The position numbers and the translations under genes were made by a program. This document shows positions 33,033-41,689 of a stretch of 64,000 bases of DNA, piece by piece. Position 1 is the first letter of the stretch. Each line of letters starts with the position of its first letter. This DNA is from Aurantimonas marina. Lineage in GTDB: Bacteria > Pseudomonadota > Alphaproteobacteria > Rhizobiales > Rhizobiaceae. The DNA is taken from the NCBI RefSeq assembly GCF_017183135.1, contig NZ_JADDXW010000005.1, positions 62,001-126,000 of the forward strand, read 5' to 3'. Below the pieces are notes generated by a model. That model made no database searches. It saw only the letters and a list, made by a program, of their open reading frames with translations, and had not been told where the DNA came from.

Positions 33033-33784
33033 AGATGCGCTCCCCCGAGATAGGCTTCCTGCACGCGCGGATCGGTCTTGATGTCCTGCGGCGTGCCCTC
33101 GGCGATGACGGTCCCCTGGGCCATGACGCTGACGGTGTCGGCGAGCGAGAAGACCACATGCATGTCGTGCTCGATGATAACCTTGGTGATCTTGCGCTTG
33201 GCGATCTTCTTCAACAACTCGACCGTGTTGTTGGTATCGGCGCGCGACATCCCGGCGGTCGGCTCGTCGAGCAGCAGGAGTTTGGGTTTTTGAACCAGGC
33301 ACATGGCCAGCTCCAGCCGCCGTTTGTCGCCGCGCGACATCGAATTGACGATCTGATCGCGCTGGTCCGCAAGATGCAGATCTTCGAGGATCTCCTCGGC
33401 TTCCGCCTTGACCTTCCGCCTGTCCGCCGCGCGTTTCCAGAGATTTATCCGGAATGCCCCGTCGGCCGAAGCGAAAGCCGGGATCATGACGTTTTCCATC
33501 ACCGTCATCTCGCCGAAGACCTCCGGCGTCTGGAACACCCGCGCGATGCCGGCCTGATTGATCTGGTGGGGATGGCGGCCCAGCAGCCCATGGCCATCGA
33601 AGTCGACCGAACCTTCGTCCGGGACGATGCGGCCGACCAGACAATTGAGCAGCGTCGATTTGCCGGCGCCGTTGGGGCCGATGATGGCGTGGATCGTTCC
33701 TTCCTTGACGTTCAGATTGACGTTGTCGAGCGCCTTGAGGCCGCCGAAGCGCTTGTTGACACCGCTGATCGCGAGAATATCCAT
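33029..33784 (-). CDS. LIV-type ABC transporter ATP-binding protein (LivG-like)
   Basis: 251 residues. Walker A IIGPNGAGKSTL, Q-loop ARVFQTPEVFGEMTV, signature variant SMSRGDKRRLELAMCL (SRGDK instead of the usual LSGGQ), Walker B LLLLDEPTAGMS, switch HDMHVVF. The signature variant is seen in this LIV subgroup. It works with the LivF-like ATPase and two permeases. ATG 33784 is 10 bases after the LivM stop. Confidence 0.9.
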   Translation of the reverse strand: MDILAISGVNKRFGGLKALDNVNLNVKEGTIHAIIGPNGAGKSTLLNCLVGRIVPDEGSVDFDGHGLLGRHPHQINQAGIARVFQTPEVFGEMTVMENVMIPAFASADGAFRINLWKRAADRRKVKAEAEEILEDLHLADQRDQIVNSMSRGDKRRLELAMCLVQKPKLLLLDEPTAGMSRADTNNTVELLKKIAKRKITKVIIEHDMHVVFSLADTVSVMAQGTVIAEGTPQDIKTDPRVQEAYLGGAHL

Positions 33785-33794
33785 GCCGGTTCCT

Positions 33795-35036
33795 CTATTC
33801 GGCGGCCGAATGGGCCGATTGCGGCATGTCGGGCATCTGTTTTTCGCCCGCCATTTTCGGTTTGCGGGCGATGCCGCCGATCCGGCGCAGCCCTTCCATG
33901 ATGCCGCCCGGCAGCACGATGACGATGAGCATGAACAGAAGGCCGAGGGTCAGCAGCCAGCCTTCGCCGACGAAGGGGCTGGTGATCGCGACCATCGTCT
34001 CCTGTGCCCAATTGGGCAGGAAGTCGAAGGTGCGATAGAGGAAGCTGTCATTGAACGAGGAGAAGATCTGCTCGAGATATTTCATCACGGCCGCGCCGAT
34101 AACCGGCCCGAGCAGCGTGCCGACGCCACCGAGGATGGTCATCAGCACGACTTCGCCGGAGGCTGTCCACTGCATGCGGTCCGCGCCCGCGAGGGGGTCG
34201 GTGACGGCCAGCAGGCCCCCTGCAAGCCCGGCATACATGCCGGAAATGACGAAGGCCGTCAGCAGATAGGGGCGGGTGCTGAAGCCGGTGAACGCCATCC
34301 GGTTCTGATTGGATTTTATGGCCAGCAGCATCATGCCGAAGGTCGAGTTCTTGATCCGCATCGCCAGGAAGAAGGCAAGGATCAGGAGGAACGCGCAGAA
34401 GTAGAAGCCGGCCCAGCCCTGTAGCTCGATGCCGAAGAAGTTCGGCGAGGGGAGCGATGCCGAACTCGTTCCGAAGGCGCGATCGATGATGCGCGGGTCG
34501 CTGCGGGATATCTGCAGGCCGGTCTCGCCATTGGTGATCGGCGTGAGCACCGAATAGGCGAGGTTGTAGGACATCTGCGCGAAAGCCAGCGTCAGGATCG
34601 AGAAGTAGATGCCCGACCTGCGCAGGCTGACGAAGCCGATGGTCAGCGCGAACACGCCTGCAATGATGATCGCGAAGACCAGCGCGAAGACCGCGTTCAT
34701 CGACAAGAGCTTGAACATCCAGACCGCGGCGTAGGACCCCGCGCCGAGAAAGGCGGCATGGCCGAACGAGAGGTAGCCGGAGAAGCCGAACAGAATGTTG
34801 AAGCCGAGCGCGAAGATGCCGAAGATCGCGAATTTCTGCAGGATGTCGGGATAGCCGGCACCGATGGGCGCCAGCCACAGCGGCATGGTCAGGATCGCCG
34901 CCGCGAACAGCGCGACATAGACATACTCGCCCACGGCGCCGTCAAAGAAGCGGCGCCTTCGTCCGGCGGTCGGCGGAGCCGACCGGTGTTGACCGGCCTC
35001 CGCGGCGGATGGGGAAGGCGAAACTGCGCTGCTCAT
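33795..35036 (-). CDS. LIV-type ABC transporter permease (LivM-like)
   Basis: 413 residues with about ten membrane helices. Family motif [26 protein letters not shown] and the EAA-like loop ESGxx region [17 protein letters not shown]. Longer than E. coli-type LivM cores because of a 40-residue N-terminal tail and an 80-residue insertion (about 170-220). ATG 35036 is chosen; upstream GTG-type start at 35057 would overlap livH. Confidence 0.9.
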   Translation of the reverse strand: MSSAVSPSPSAAEAGQHRSAPPTAGRRRRFFDGAVGEYVYVALFAAAILTMPLWLAPIGAGYPDILQKFAIFGIFALGFNILFGFSGYLSFGHAAFLGAGSYAAVWMFKLLSMNAVFALVFAIIIAGVFALTIGFVSLRRSGIYFSILTLAFAQMSYNLAYSVLTPITNGETGLQISRSDPRIIDRAFGTSSASLPSPNFFGIELQGWAGFYFCAFLLILAFFLAMRIKNSTFGMMLLAIKSNQNRMAFTGFSTRPYLLTAFVISGMYAGLAGGLLAVTDPLAGADRMQWTASGEVVLMTILGGVGTLLGPVIGAAVMKYLEQIFSSFNDSFLYRTFDFLPNWAQETMVAITSPFVGEGWLLTLGLLFMLIVIVLPGGIMEGLRRIGGIARKPKMAGEKQMPDMPQSAHSAAE

Positions 35037-35040
35037 CGGA

Positions 35041-36054
35041 TCAGGCCTCCATGACACCCTTGCGGCCCATCAGGCCGCGCGGACGAACCAGCAAGACGAC
35101 GACGGCGACGAGATAGATGATGATCTGGTCGATGCCCGGAACGATGGCCTTGATTTCGGTAAGCGAGGCAAAGGACTGCAGGATTCCGAGCAGGAATCCG
35201 GCGACCACAGCGCCGGGCAGCGATCCCATTCCCCCGACAACCACCACGACGAATGACAGGACGAGGAAGTCCATGCCCAGATGATAGTTGGGAGCGAGAA
35301 TCGGCGTGTACATGACGCCGGCGAGGCCCGCGACGACGGCGGCCAAGCCGAAGACGATCGAGAACTTGCGACCGATATTGATGCCCAGCAGGCCGACGGT
35401 CTCGCGATCCGCCATTCCCGCGCGGACTACCATGCCGAAGGTGGTCAATTGCAGGAAGGCGAAGACGGAGGCGATGACGGCGAGCGAGAACAGGAAATAG
35501 ACGATGCGCCACATCGGATAACTGATGCCGGTGACGCCGAACCATTGGCCGATATCGGCGCTTCCGGCCAGCATCGGTGGCGCGGTCAGCGGGATCGGGT
35601 TGGCGCCGAAATAATGCTTGACGATCTCCTGCAGGACGATCGCGAGGCCGAAGGTCACCAGGATCTGCTCGGCATGGCTGCGCTTGTAGAAGAACCGGAT
35701 GAGGCCGCGCTCCATGGCAAGGCCAATCAGGAGCATGACCGGGATCGCCATGAAAATCGACAGGGGGACCGCCCAGTCGACGATCGCGCGGCCGGTGTCT
35801 CCCCACCAGATCTCCAGATAGGGAATTTCCTTGTACGCCTCGAAAAAGGTGACGCTCTCGTCGCGGACGCGTTCGGAAATCGTCAGAAATTTGGTGAAGG
35901 CGACGGCGCAGAAGGCGCCGAGCATGAACAGCGCGCCGTGGGCGAAATTGACGACGCCGAGTGTGCCGAAGATCAGCGTCAGCCCCAAGGCAATCAGCGC
36001 ATAGGCGCCGCCCTTGTCGAGCCCATTCAAGATCTGAAGAATAATGGCGTCCAT
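35041..36054 (-). CDS. LIV-type ABC transporter permease (LivH-like)
   Basis: 337 residues, eight or so membrane helices. [36 protein letters not shown] is split over the typical LivH start (GLxxGGxYALxALGLxLIFG), and [20 protein letters not shown] is the conserved permease loop. A 30-residue soluble insertion ([20 protein letters not shown]) is found in this subgroup. Second gene of the operon; four bases separate its stop from the LivM start. Confidence 0.9.
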   Translation of the reverse strand: MDAIILQILNGLDKGGAYALIALGLTLIFGTLGVVNFAHGALFMLGAFCAVAFTKFLTISERVRDESVTFFEAYKEIPYLEIWWGDTGRAIVDWAVPLSIFMAIPVMLLIGLAMERGLIRFFYKRSHAEQILVTFGLAIVLQEIVKHYFGANPIPLTAPPMLAGSADIGQWFGVTGISYPMWRIVYFLFSLAVIASVFAFLQLTTFGMVVRAGMADRETVGLLGINIGRKFSIVFGLAAVVAGLAGVMYTPILAPNYHLGMDFLVLSFVVVVVGGMGSLPGAVVAGFLLGILQSFASLTEIKAIVPGIDQIIIYLVAVVVLLVRPRGLMGRKGVMEA

Positions 36055-36092
36055 GGTTCCTCTGACCGATCCTCTCGATCTCTCGCGAAAGC

Positions 36093-36136
36093 CTGATGGA
36101 CCGCCCGACTCATCGCAGGCGGTCCCATCCCATCAG
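36093..36136 (-). terminator. Intercistronic hairpin between substrate-binding protein and permease genes
   Basis: CTGATGG-ACCGCC (36093-36105) can pair with GGCGGT and CCATCAG (36118-36136), leaving a bulge of about six bases. There is no strong T run. Its place after the substrate-binding gene suggests an mRNA-stabilising or partial terminator hairpin that lets the binding protein be made in excess, as in many ABC operons. Confidence 0.45.
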
Positions 36137-36143
36137 CCGTGGA

Positions 36144-37508
36144 TCAGGCCGCGCAGCCCTTGACTTCCGAAGGGCCGAGTTCGCCGCCGAAGATCTCCGG
36201 ATCGTAGGTCACATCGTCGCGCCCCACCACCTTGACGATCTCCATGAGGTCAAACTGGTTGGTCGGCTCCTGCTTGCCGCGCACAACCAGAACGTCCTTG
36301 AAGCACTGGTGGTCGGATCCGCGATACAGCGTCGGACCGTTGCCGAGGCCGTCGAACTCGAAGTCCTCGAGCGCCTTGATCAGTTCCGGCGGGTAGAAGG
36401 TGCCGGCGGTCTCGGCGGCGTTGGCGTAGAGCAGCGTTTGCGCGTAGCAGGTCTGTGCCGCCTGCGACGGCGGACGGCCATAGGCTTCGCCGAAGGATTT
36501 GGAGAAGGCCTTGGTCGCCTCGTTGTCGAGCTTCCAATCCCAGTTAGCGGTGCCGAGAATGCCCTTCACGGCATCGCCGGCGCCCTGCGCCATCAACTCG
36601 GAGAAGAGCGGCACGACGATCTCGAACTGTTTGCCGTTGACCTGTTTGCTCTTCATGTCGAACTGCGTGACGGCCTGACGCAGCGAATTGACCATGTCGC
36701 CGCCGTAGTGATTGAGGATCAGGACGTCGGCGCCGGAATTGAGAACCGGCGTCAGATACTGCGAGAAATCGCCGGCGCCGAGAGGTGTGCGAACGGCTTG
36801 CGACGTTTTCCAGCCGAGCGCCTCGGTGGCGTTCTTGATCGATTCTTCCTGGGTCCAGCCCCAAGTGTAGTCGGCCGTCAGGTGATAGGCGACGCGATCC
36901 TTGCCGTATTCCTCCGCGAGCACCGGTCCGAGCGCCTGGCCGGACATATAAGCGTTAAAGAAATGGCGGAAGCCATAGCGACGCTTGTCCTTGCCAGTGG
37001 TGTCGTTGGAGTGGGTGAGACCCGCCATGAAGATGACGCCCATCTCCTGACAGAGCGACTGCACCGCAACCGCGACCCCCGAGGACGAGCCGCCGGTGAT
37101 CATGATCGCGCCGTCGGCCTCGATCATGCGCTTAGCCGAGGCGCGGGCCGCGTCCGACTTGGTCTGTGTGTCGCCGGTGACAAAGGCGACCTTCTTGCCG
37201 AGAATGCCGTTACCCTTGAGGTTGGAAGGCTTCAGCAGCGGGATCAGGCCACCGTCGCCTTCACCATTCAAGTGCTTGACGGCCAGCTCGTAGGCCCGCA
37301 ACTCGTCAGCGCCTTCGTCGGCATAGGGGCCGGACTGGGGGACGTTGAAGCCGAGGGTGACGGTGTCGCCGCTCGGATTGTTGCAAAAAGCCTGATCCTG
37401 CGCCCAGGCGCCGCGCGTGAAGACGTGCGGCATGGCGAGGCCGGCGCCAACGCCGACGCCCGTCGTGAGCAACTGCCGACGGGTCCATCCGTCCTTGAAA
37501 AATGCCAT
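36144..37508 (-). CDS. LIV-type ABC transporter substrate-binding protein
   Basis: 454 residues, periplasmic-binding-protein type 1 fold. The N-terminus TRRQLLTTGVGVGAGLA is a twin-arginine signal, cleaved near AWAQDQ; the protein is thus probably exported folded. The domain opens with TVTLGFNVPQSGPYADEGAD. It is longer than LivJ (about 345 mature), with a long N-terminal extension and a Cys pair, typical of a subgroup with amide, peptide or organic-acid ligands; the true ligand is unknown. First gene of the minus-strand operon. Confidence 0.9.
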   Translation of the reverse strand: MAFFKDGWTRRQLLTTGVGVGAGLAMPHVFTRGAWAQDQAFCNNPSGDTVTLGFNVPQSGPYADEGADELRAYELAVKHLNGEGDGGLIPLLKPSNLKGNGILGKKVAFVTGDTQTKSDAARASAKRMIEADGAIMITGGSSSGVAVAVQSLCQEMGVIFMAGLTHSNDTTGKDKRRYGFRHFFNAYMSGQALGPVLAEEYGKDRVAYHLTADYTWGWTQEESIKNATEALGWKTSQAVRTPLGAGDFSQYLTPVLNSGADVLILNHYGGDMVNSLRQAVTQFDMKSKQVNGKQFEIVVPLFSELMAQGAGDAVKGILGTANWDWKLDNEATKAFSKSFGEAYGRPPSQAAQTCYAQTLLYANAAETAGTFYPPELIKALEDFEFDGLGNGPTLYRGSDHQCFKDVLVVRGKQEPTNQFDLMEIVKVVGRDDVTYDPEIFGGELGPSEVKGCAA

Positions 37509-37885
37509 TGGTGACCTCCCGAATTATTGGATTCCGCCCGAGCGCCGGGCGTCGACCGTGTGGCCGCTGAACGCCGACAATCAGCTTGAACAACCACTAT
37601 CGTCCCTGAAGTCCGGCTGTTCGCCAATAGTACTTTCGGATGACCGACGAAGGGGCAAGTTATACTGCGTTGCAACATGTGTGGTGGAAAATTCATGAGC
37701 TGATATTGCGTTGCAACAGCAGCTCACTGCCGCATAGGTGCAACCTATGCCTGCGGAATACCTCCGTGAGAGTGGCAGGTAGCTATTGTCAAAACCTGCA
37801 ACCTGGCCAACTTCCAAAAACTGGATTGCGTCATGGGCCACACTGGGCGATAGACGCGCAGGGACGCTGATAACAAGGGCATGAA
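37509..37885. promoter_or_regulatory. Divergent control region with repeated TGCAAC motifs
   Basis: The 377 bases between the transporter operon and the rsb-like operon carry no gene. Motif TGCGTTGCAACA occurs twice (37666-37677 and 37707-37718, 41 bases apart). A perfect palindrome GCATAGGT-GCA-ACCTATGC lies at 37732-37750. TGCAAC recurs at 37798-37803, so four copies fall within 133 bases. The first two contain the 8-base palindrome GTTGCAAC. They look like operators; which operon they control is unclear, and no dedicated regulator gene is adjacent. Confidence 0.5.
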
Positions 37886-38749
37886 ATGGCAGTCGAAACA
37901 TCACCCACGGTGACGCTTCTCCGGACGGAATTCGAGACGGTTCTCGCCAGATGGCTGAAGGCCCAGGCGCGGGAAGGCGTCAAGCGAACCGATCTTGTTT
38001 CCGCAAGGGAAACCGAGCGGCAAAGCCGTGACCTCCTAACGGCTCTTGCCGCGGCGATGGAAAACGCGGCAGTCGACGACGGTTTCGATCTCGCCAAGCC
38101 GGCGTGGGATTCGGTCCGCCAAACACTGGAGGAGATCACCGAAAGCCGCACGCAGCGCGGCGTTTCCGCAGGGGAAATGGGCTGGTTCATCGCCTCGATC
38201 AAACAGCCTGTGTTCGATCTGTTGCGACCGATTCTCGCCGACACTCCCCAAGCGTTCACAGAAGAGATTTGGAATACGACGCGGGTCATCGATCAGATCG
38301 TCCTTCAGGCCGTCGAGTATCTCGTTCAAAAGCGCGAGGCGGTGATCGAGCGCCAGCAGGCAGAGATGACCGAAGTGTCGGCGCCGGTCGTCAAGATCTG
38401 GGATCGGATCGTGACGGTCCCGCTTATCGGGACGCTCGACTCGTTCCGCGCGCAGGCAGTGATGGAGAATTTGCTCGACTCGATCGTGCAGTGGGAGGCG
38501 GAAGTCGCCATCATCGATATCACCGGTGTTTCGACAGTGGACACGCTGGTGGCCCAGCACCTGTTGAAGACAGCAGCTGCGGTGCGTCTTATGGGGGCCG
38601 AGTGCGTCATCTGCGGTATCAGCCCGAAGATCGCCCAGACGATCGTCAATCTCGGCGTGGAACTGCCCAACATCATCACGCGCGTCGATTTGCAGAGCGG
38701 TCTCGCCTATGCTTTCGAGCGCATCGGTGTTTCCGCGAAGGAGAGATAA
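37886..38749 (+). CDS. rsbR: RsbR-like stressosome scaffold/sensor protein
   Basis: 287 residues. N-terminal helical sensor domain (about 8-155, non-haem, no obvious ligand motif), then a STAS domain at about 168-285. The STAS core VAIIDITGVSTVDTLVAQHLL and ISPKIAQTIVNLGVELPNI is close to RsbRA of Bacillus; T213 and T252 fall at the positions of its two phosphorylated threonines. RsbR with RsbS builds the stressosome that holds RsbT until stress. First gene of a five-gene operon; the next starts 3 bases later. Confidence 0.85.
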   Translation: MAVETSPTVTLLRTEFETVLARWLKAQAREGVKRTDLVSARETERQSRDLLTALAAAMENAAVDDGFDLAKPAWDSVRQTLEEITESRTQRGVSAGEMGWFIASIKQPVFDLLRPILADTPQAFTEEIWNTTRVIDQIVLQAVEYLVQKREAVIERQQAEMTEVSAPVVKIWDRIVTVPLIGTLDSFRAQAVMENLLDSIVQWEAEVAIIDITGVSTVDTLVAQHLLKTAAAVRLMGAECVICGISPKIAQTIVNLGVELPNIITRVDLQSGLAYAFERIGVSAKER

Positions 38750-38752
38750 GGG

Positions 38753-39115
38753 GTGGAATCGTCCTTCGGCATCACCCCCATTGTCACGATCACCGGATGC
38801 GTGGTTGTCGCGATCCGAGACGATCTCGATGACCAAGGGGTCGTGACTCTTCAGGATCAACTCGTCGAGGAAGTGGCGCGTCGCAAGGCCCGCGGTGTCG
38901 TCATCGACATCTCCAGTCTTGAAATCGTCGATACTTTCGCTGGACGAATGCTGGGGGCAATGGCCCAGATGGCGCGTATGATGAATGCGCGCACGATCGT
39001 TGTCGGTATGCGTCCGGCCGTGGCGATGACGCTCGTCGAGCTCGGCATGACGCTGGAAGGCGTCGAGACGGCACTGAATGCGGACAGGGCGGTCAACCTG
39101 ATCCTCAACTCATAG
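38753..39115 (+). CDS. rsbS: RsbS-like STAS protein
   Basis: 120 residues, single STAS domain, GTG start. GVVIDISSLEIVDTFAGRML and VVGMRPAVAMTLVELGMTLE match RsbS almost position by position. The RsbS phospho-serine (in IDSF of Bacillus) is replaced by threonine T61 in VDTF, so phosphorylation by an RsbT-like kinase is still possible. RsbS is the core of the stressosome and the RsbT antagonist. Third-base spacing of only 3 to rsbR and 4 to rsbT indicates tight co-expression. Confidence 0.85.
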   Translation: MESSFGITPIVTITGCVVVAIRDDLDDQGVVTLQDQLVEEVARRKARGVVIDISSLEIVDTFAGRMLGAMAQMARMMNARTIVVGMRPAVAMTLVELGMTLEGVETALNADRAVNLILNS

Positions 39116-39119
39116 AGCA

Positions 39120-39536
39120 TTGGGCCGATCCTTGAGCGAGGAAGTTGTGACCGTCAGGCTCGCCCGAGCTACCGATGTGGCTTTCGCGCGCCAAGCCGCT
39201 ATGAAGGCGATGACGTCTCTTGGCGCCAGCGCGATCAAGCGGACGAAATTCGTCACGGCCGTGTCGGAGATTGCCCGCAATGCGATCGTCTATGGCGGCG
39301 GCGGAGTAATTTCATTTGTTATCGTCGGGAACGGCTCGTTCCGCAAGGTCGTTGCTACATGCTCGGACCGAGGCCCGGGCATCGACGATATCAAGCAGGC
39401 TCTCATTGACGGTTTTACGACTGGAAACGGGCTTGGTCTCGGGCTGAGCGGCGCACGTCGCCTGGTCGACCGGCTCGATGTCGAATCGTCCCGCGAAAGC
39501 GGAACAACCGTCATATTGGAGTCCGCCGCCCGATGA
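39120..39536 (+). CDS. rsbT: RsbT-like serine/threonine kinase
   Basis: 138 residues from TTG 39120, a GHKL ATPase of the anti-sigma kinase type. N-box VSEIARNAIVYGGGG, G1-box CSDRGPGIDDI, G2-box GNGLGLGLSGARRLVD. RsbT phosphorylates RsbR and RsbS and, when released, activates a downstream partner (RsbU in Bacillus); no RsbU-type phosphatase with an RsbT-binding domain is encoded here. GTG 39147 has AGGAAG just upstream and would align better with RsbT. Its stop overlaps the next gene by 4 bp. Confidence 0.85.
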   Translation: MGRSLSEEVVTVRLARATDVAFARQAAMKAMTSLGASAIKRTKFVTAVSEIARNAIVYGGGGVISFVIVGNGSFRKVVATCSDRGPGIDDIKQALIDGFTTGNGLGLGLSGARRLVDRLDVESSRESGTTVILESAAR

Positions 39537-40534
39537 TCTCGCTACCAGTCACGGAAATCAGCCAGGTCGGCGCGGCGCGCAGAAGAGCCCTGCATGAAGC
39601 CGAGGGACTTGACCTGCCGACCGAGGCCCGCGAACGGCTGGCATTGGTGGTGACCGAAGCTGGAACAAACCTGGTCCGCCACGCTCGCGGAGGGGAGATT
39701 CTCCTGATTCTCCGTGGCAGGGGTCAATCGGCGGGGATCGATATCATCGCACTTGATGAGGGCCCCGGGCTTGCCAATGTCGAGGCCGCGATGACCGACG
39801 GCTACAGCACGGCGGCGGCGGGCGAACGGGGAATAGGGGGCGGATTGGGAGCGATCTCGCGCCTGTCGGAGTCGTTCGACATCTATACGGATGCCAGAGG
39901 AACGAGCGTCGTGGTTACGATCGGGAAGCTGCACCAGGATTCGGATGGGCCCATGGAGTCCGCCGGCCTGATCGTGCCCAAACCGAATTTCGATCAGGGC
40001 GGGGACGCATTTTGTTTGCGTCACGAAGCCGACAGAACGTTGATCATGCTGATGGATGTGCTCGGCCATGGCCCAGCCGCCGCAAGCGAGGCCGACAAGG
40101 CGATCGCCGCGTTTGCGCAAACGGCAGGAGCCTCATTGGAAGAGACCGAGCAGGAAGTTTCCACGGCTTTGCGGGGAGGGCGCGGGGCTGCGGCGCTGTT
40201 CGTCGAATTGCCGCATGCCGCTGGCAGATTACGGGCGATGGGACTCGGCAATGTGCGTGGGGAAATTGCCGCTATCGAAGGCCCCAGGTTCGGAATCCCC
40301 TCGATGCCGGGGATCGTGGGCGCCGCCGCCAAGCCACCGCGAGTAACGGAACACGATTGGTCGAGCCAAGCGGTGTTGTTGCTTTCCACCGACGGTCTAC
40401 GCGGCGGCGACCGCGCGCCAGAACCGCCATCGCTGTTCTTTCGAGACCCGATGACGATCGCAGCATCCATTTACAAGCGCCGGCGGCGAGGAACCGACGA
40501 TTGCGGCGTCGTCGTCGCGCGAGCCAGAACGTGA
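39533..40534 (+). CDS. Fused GHKL ATPase and RsbX-like PP2C phosphatase
   Basis: 333 residues, two domains. Residues 1-135 are a GHKL anti-sigma-type ATPase: N-box VVTEAGTNLVRHARGG (E42, N46), G1 DEGPGL (75-80), G2 GIGGGLGAI. Residues 150-330 are a PP2C/SpoIIE-type phosphatase: MDVLGHGPAAAS (D175, H179), LLSTDGL (D287), TDDCGV (D322-D323). In Bacillus RsbX is a single-domain PP2C that resets RsbR and RsbS. Here it carries its own kinase-like domain. ATG overlaps the rsbT stop; its own stop overlaps the following GTG. Confidence 0.85.
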   Translation: MISLPVTEISQVGAARRRALHEAEGLDLPTEARERLALVVTEAGTNLVRHARGGEILLILRGRGQSAGIDIIALDEGPGLANVEAAMTDGYSTAAAGERGIGGGLGAISRLSESFDIYTDARGTSVVVTIGKLHQDSDGPMESAGLIVPKPNFDQGGDAFCLRHEADRTLIMLMDVLGHGPAAASEADKAIAAFAQTAGASLEETEQEVSTALRGGRGAAALFVELPHAAGRLRAMGLGNVRGEIAAIEGPRFGIPSMPGIVGAAAKPPRVTEHDWSSQAVLLLSTDGLRGGDRAPEPPSLFFRDPMTIAASIYKRRRRGTDDCGVVVARART

Positions 40535-41643
40535 AAGCGGTCGTCACCTCGATACGCGTTGAGCGCGACGGGGACGTCACCCACACGCGTCGTACCGCGC
40601 GCATTGCGGCTCAAGTCGCCGGTGCCGCCACGCGCGATCAGATTCGCTTTGCGACGGCGGTGTCCGAAATCGCCCGGAACGCACTGCAATATGCGGGCGG
40701 CGGGGTCGCCGAGTTCTCCTTCGACCGCCTGGAAAAGCGAACCCGCTTGATGGCTCGGGTGCAGGACAAGGGGGCCGGAATCGAAGCCGTCGAGACAATG
40801 CTTCGCGCACGTCACCAGTCGCATACCGGTTTGGGGCTCGGGCTGAGCGGATCGCAGAAGTTGGTCGATCATTTCGACCTGAAGACCGGTTCGGGCGGAA
40901 CGCTGGTAACGCTGGGCCTTCATCTGAATGGCAACCGCGGTGCCGACGAACTCGCGAAGGCGGCCGCCGGCGCCCTCATCAACGCGGCGCAGGGCTCTCC
41001 GATCGAGGAACTCGCCGAGCAGAACCGCGCTTTGCGCGATTCCTTGGCCGAACAGCAATTCCTGCTGCGCGAAATCCACCACAGGACCAAGAACAATCTG
41101 GCGATCATCCAGTCGCTGGCGCTGATGCAGGCGCGGCAGGCCAAATCGGAGGAGACGCAGGAAGCGCTCGGGATTTTGACCAACCGCATCCAGGCCTTTG
41201 CCAACGCCCACAATTTCTTGCATCAGGCTGAGGACGTGACGCAGGTGGATCTGCGTCAGCATTTGGAGAGCCTCACCGACAGGCTCGCCTCGGCCTTCGG
41301 CTCCGCCGGCTTAACGATTGCCTGCCACGCGGAGGCGATTTCCATTGGGTTCGAGGCAGCGACCGAGATCGCGCTGGTGGTCAATGAACTGGTGACCAAC
41401 GCCGCGAAATACGGCGGCGACAACGGCCATGTGGACATCGCGGCGTATCAGCAAGGGCCCAATTTTTGTCTTCGCGTCGGCGACGATGGGCCGGGAATGG
41501 ATAATCCGGAGACGGTTCTTCGTAATTCCAAGTCGCTTGGCTGGCGGATCGTGGAAGGCTGCGCCCGCAAACTGAACGGCAGCCTCGACGTCGAGGGGAC
41601 GAACGGGCTGTCGGTCCTGCTGACCATTCCCAACGACCGGTAA
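40531..41643 (+). CDS. RsbT-like domain fused to HisKA_2 histidine kinase
   Basis: 370 residues. Residues 1-132 are an RsbT-like GHKL domain (FATAVSEIARNALQYAGGG, DKGAGIEAVE, TGLGLGLSGSQKLVDHF) clearly similar to the rsbT product two genes upstream. A coiled linker follows (about 157-178). Then a HisKA_2 dimerisation domain with phospho-His in LREIHHRTKNNLAIIQSLAL (H183/H184) and a second catalytic domain: N-box LVVNELVTNAAKYGG, G-box VGDDGPGMDN, GWRIVEG. There is no membrane segment and no receiver domain. GTG 40531 overlaps the previous stop by 4 bp. HisKA_2/HWE kinases drive the PhyR general stress response in alphaproteobacteria; this link is inference. Confidence 0.85.
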   Translation: MKAVVTSIRVERDGDVTHTRRTARIAAQVAGAATRDQIRFATAVSEIARNALQYAGGGVAEFSFDRLEKRTRLMARVQDKGAGIEAVETMLRARHQSHTGLGLGLSGSQKLVDHFDLKTGSGGTLVTLGLHLNGNRGADELAKAAAGALINAAQGSPIEELAEQNRALRDSLAEQQFLLREIHHRTKNNLAIIQSLALMQARQAKSEETQEALGILTNRIQAFANAHNFLHQAEDVTQVDLRQHLESLTDRLASAFGSAGLTIACHAEAISIGFEAATEIALVVNELVTNAAKYGGDNGHVDIAAYQQGPNFCLRVGDDGPGMDNPETVLRNSKSLGWRIVEGCARKLNGSLDVEGTNGLSVLLTIPNDR

Positions 41644-41689
41644 AAGAGAGACGCGGCCACCGTTACTTCTCGGCGAAACGCGCTTCTTG

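Noticed and set aside
36096-37514. 472-codon open frame opposite the LIV binding protein
   Set aside because: Antisense shadow of a gene with a Tat signal and a typical binding-protein fold.
37509-37885. EcfG/PhyR-type promoter (GGAAC...CGTT) before the rsb-like operon
   Set aside because: I looked for GGAAC with a CGTT-type element at the proper distance here and upstream of several stress-type genes and found none.
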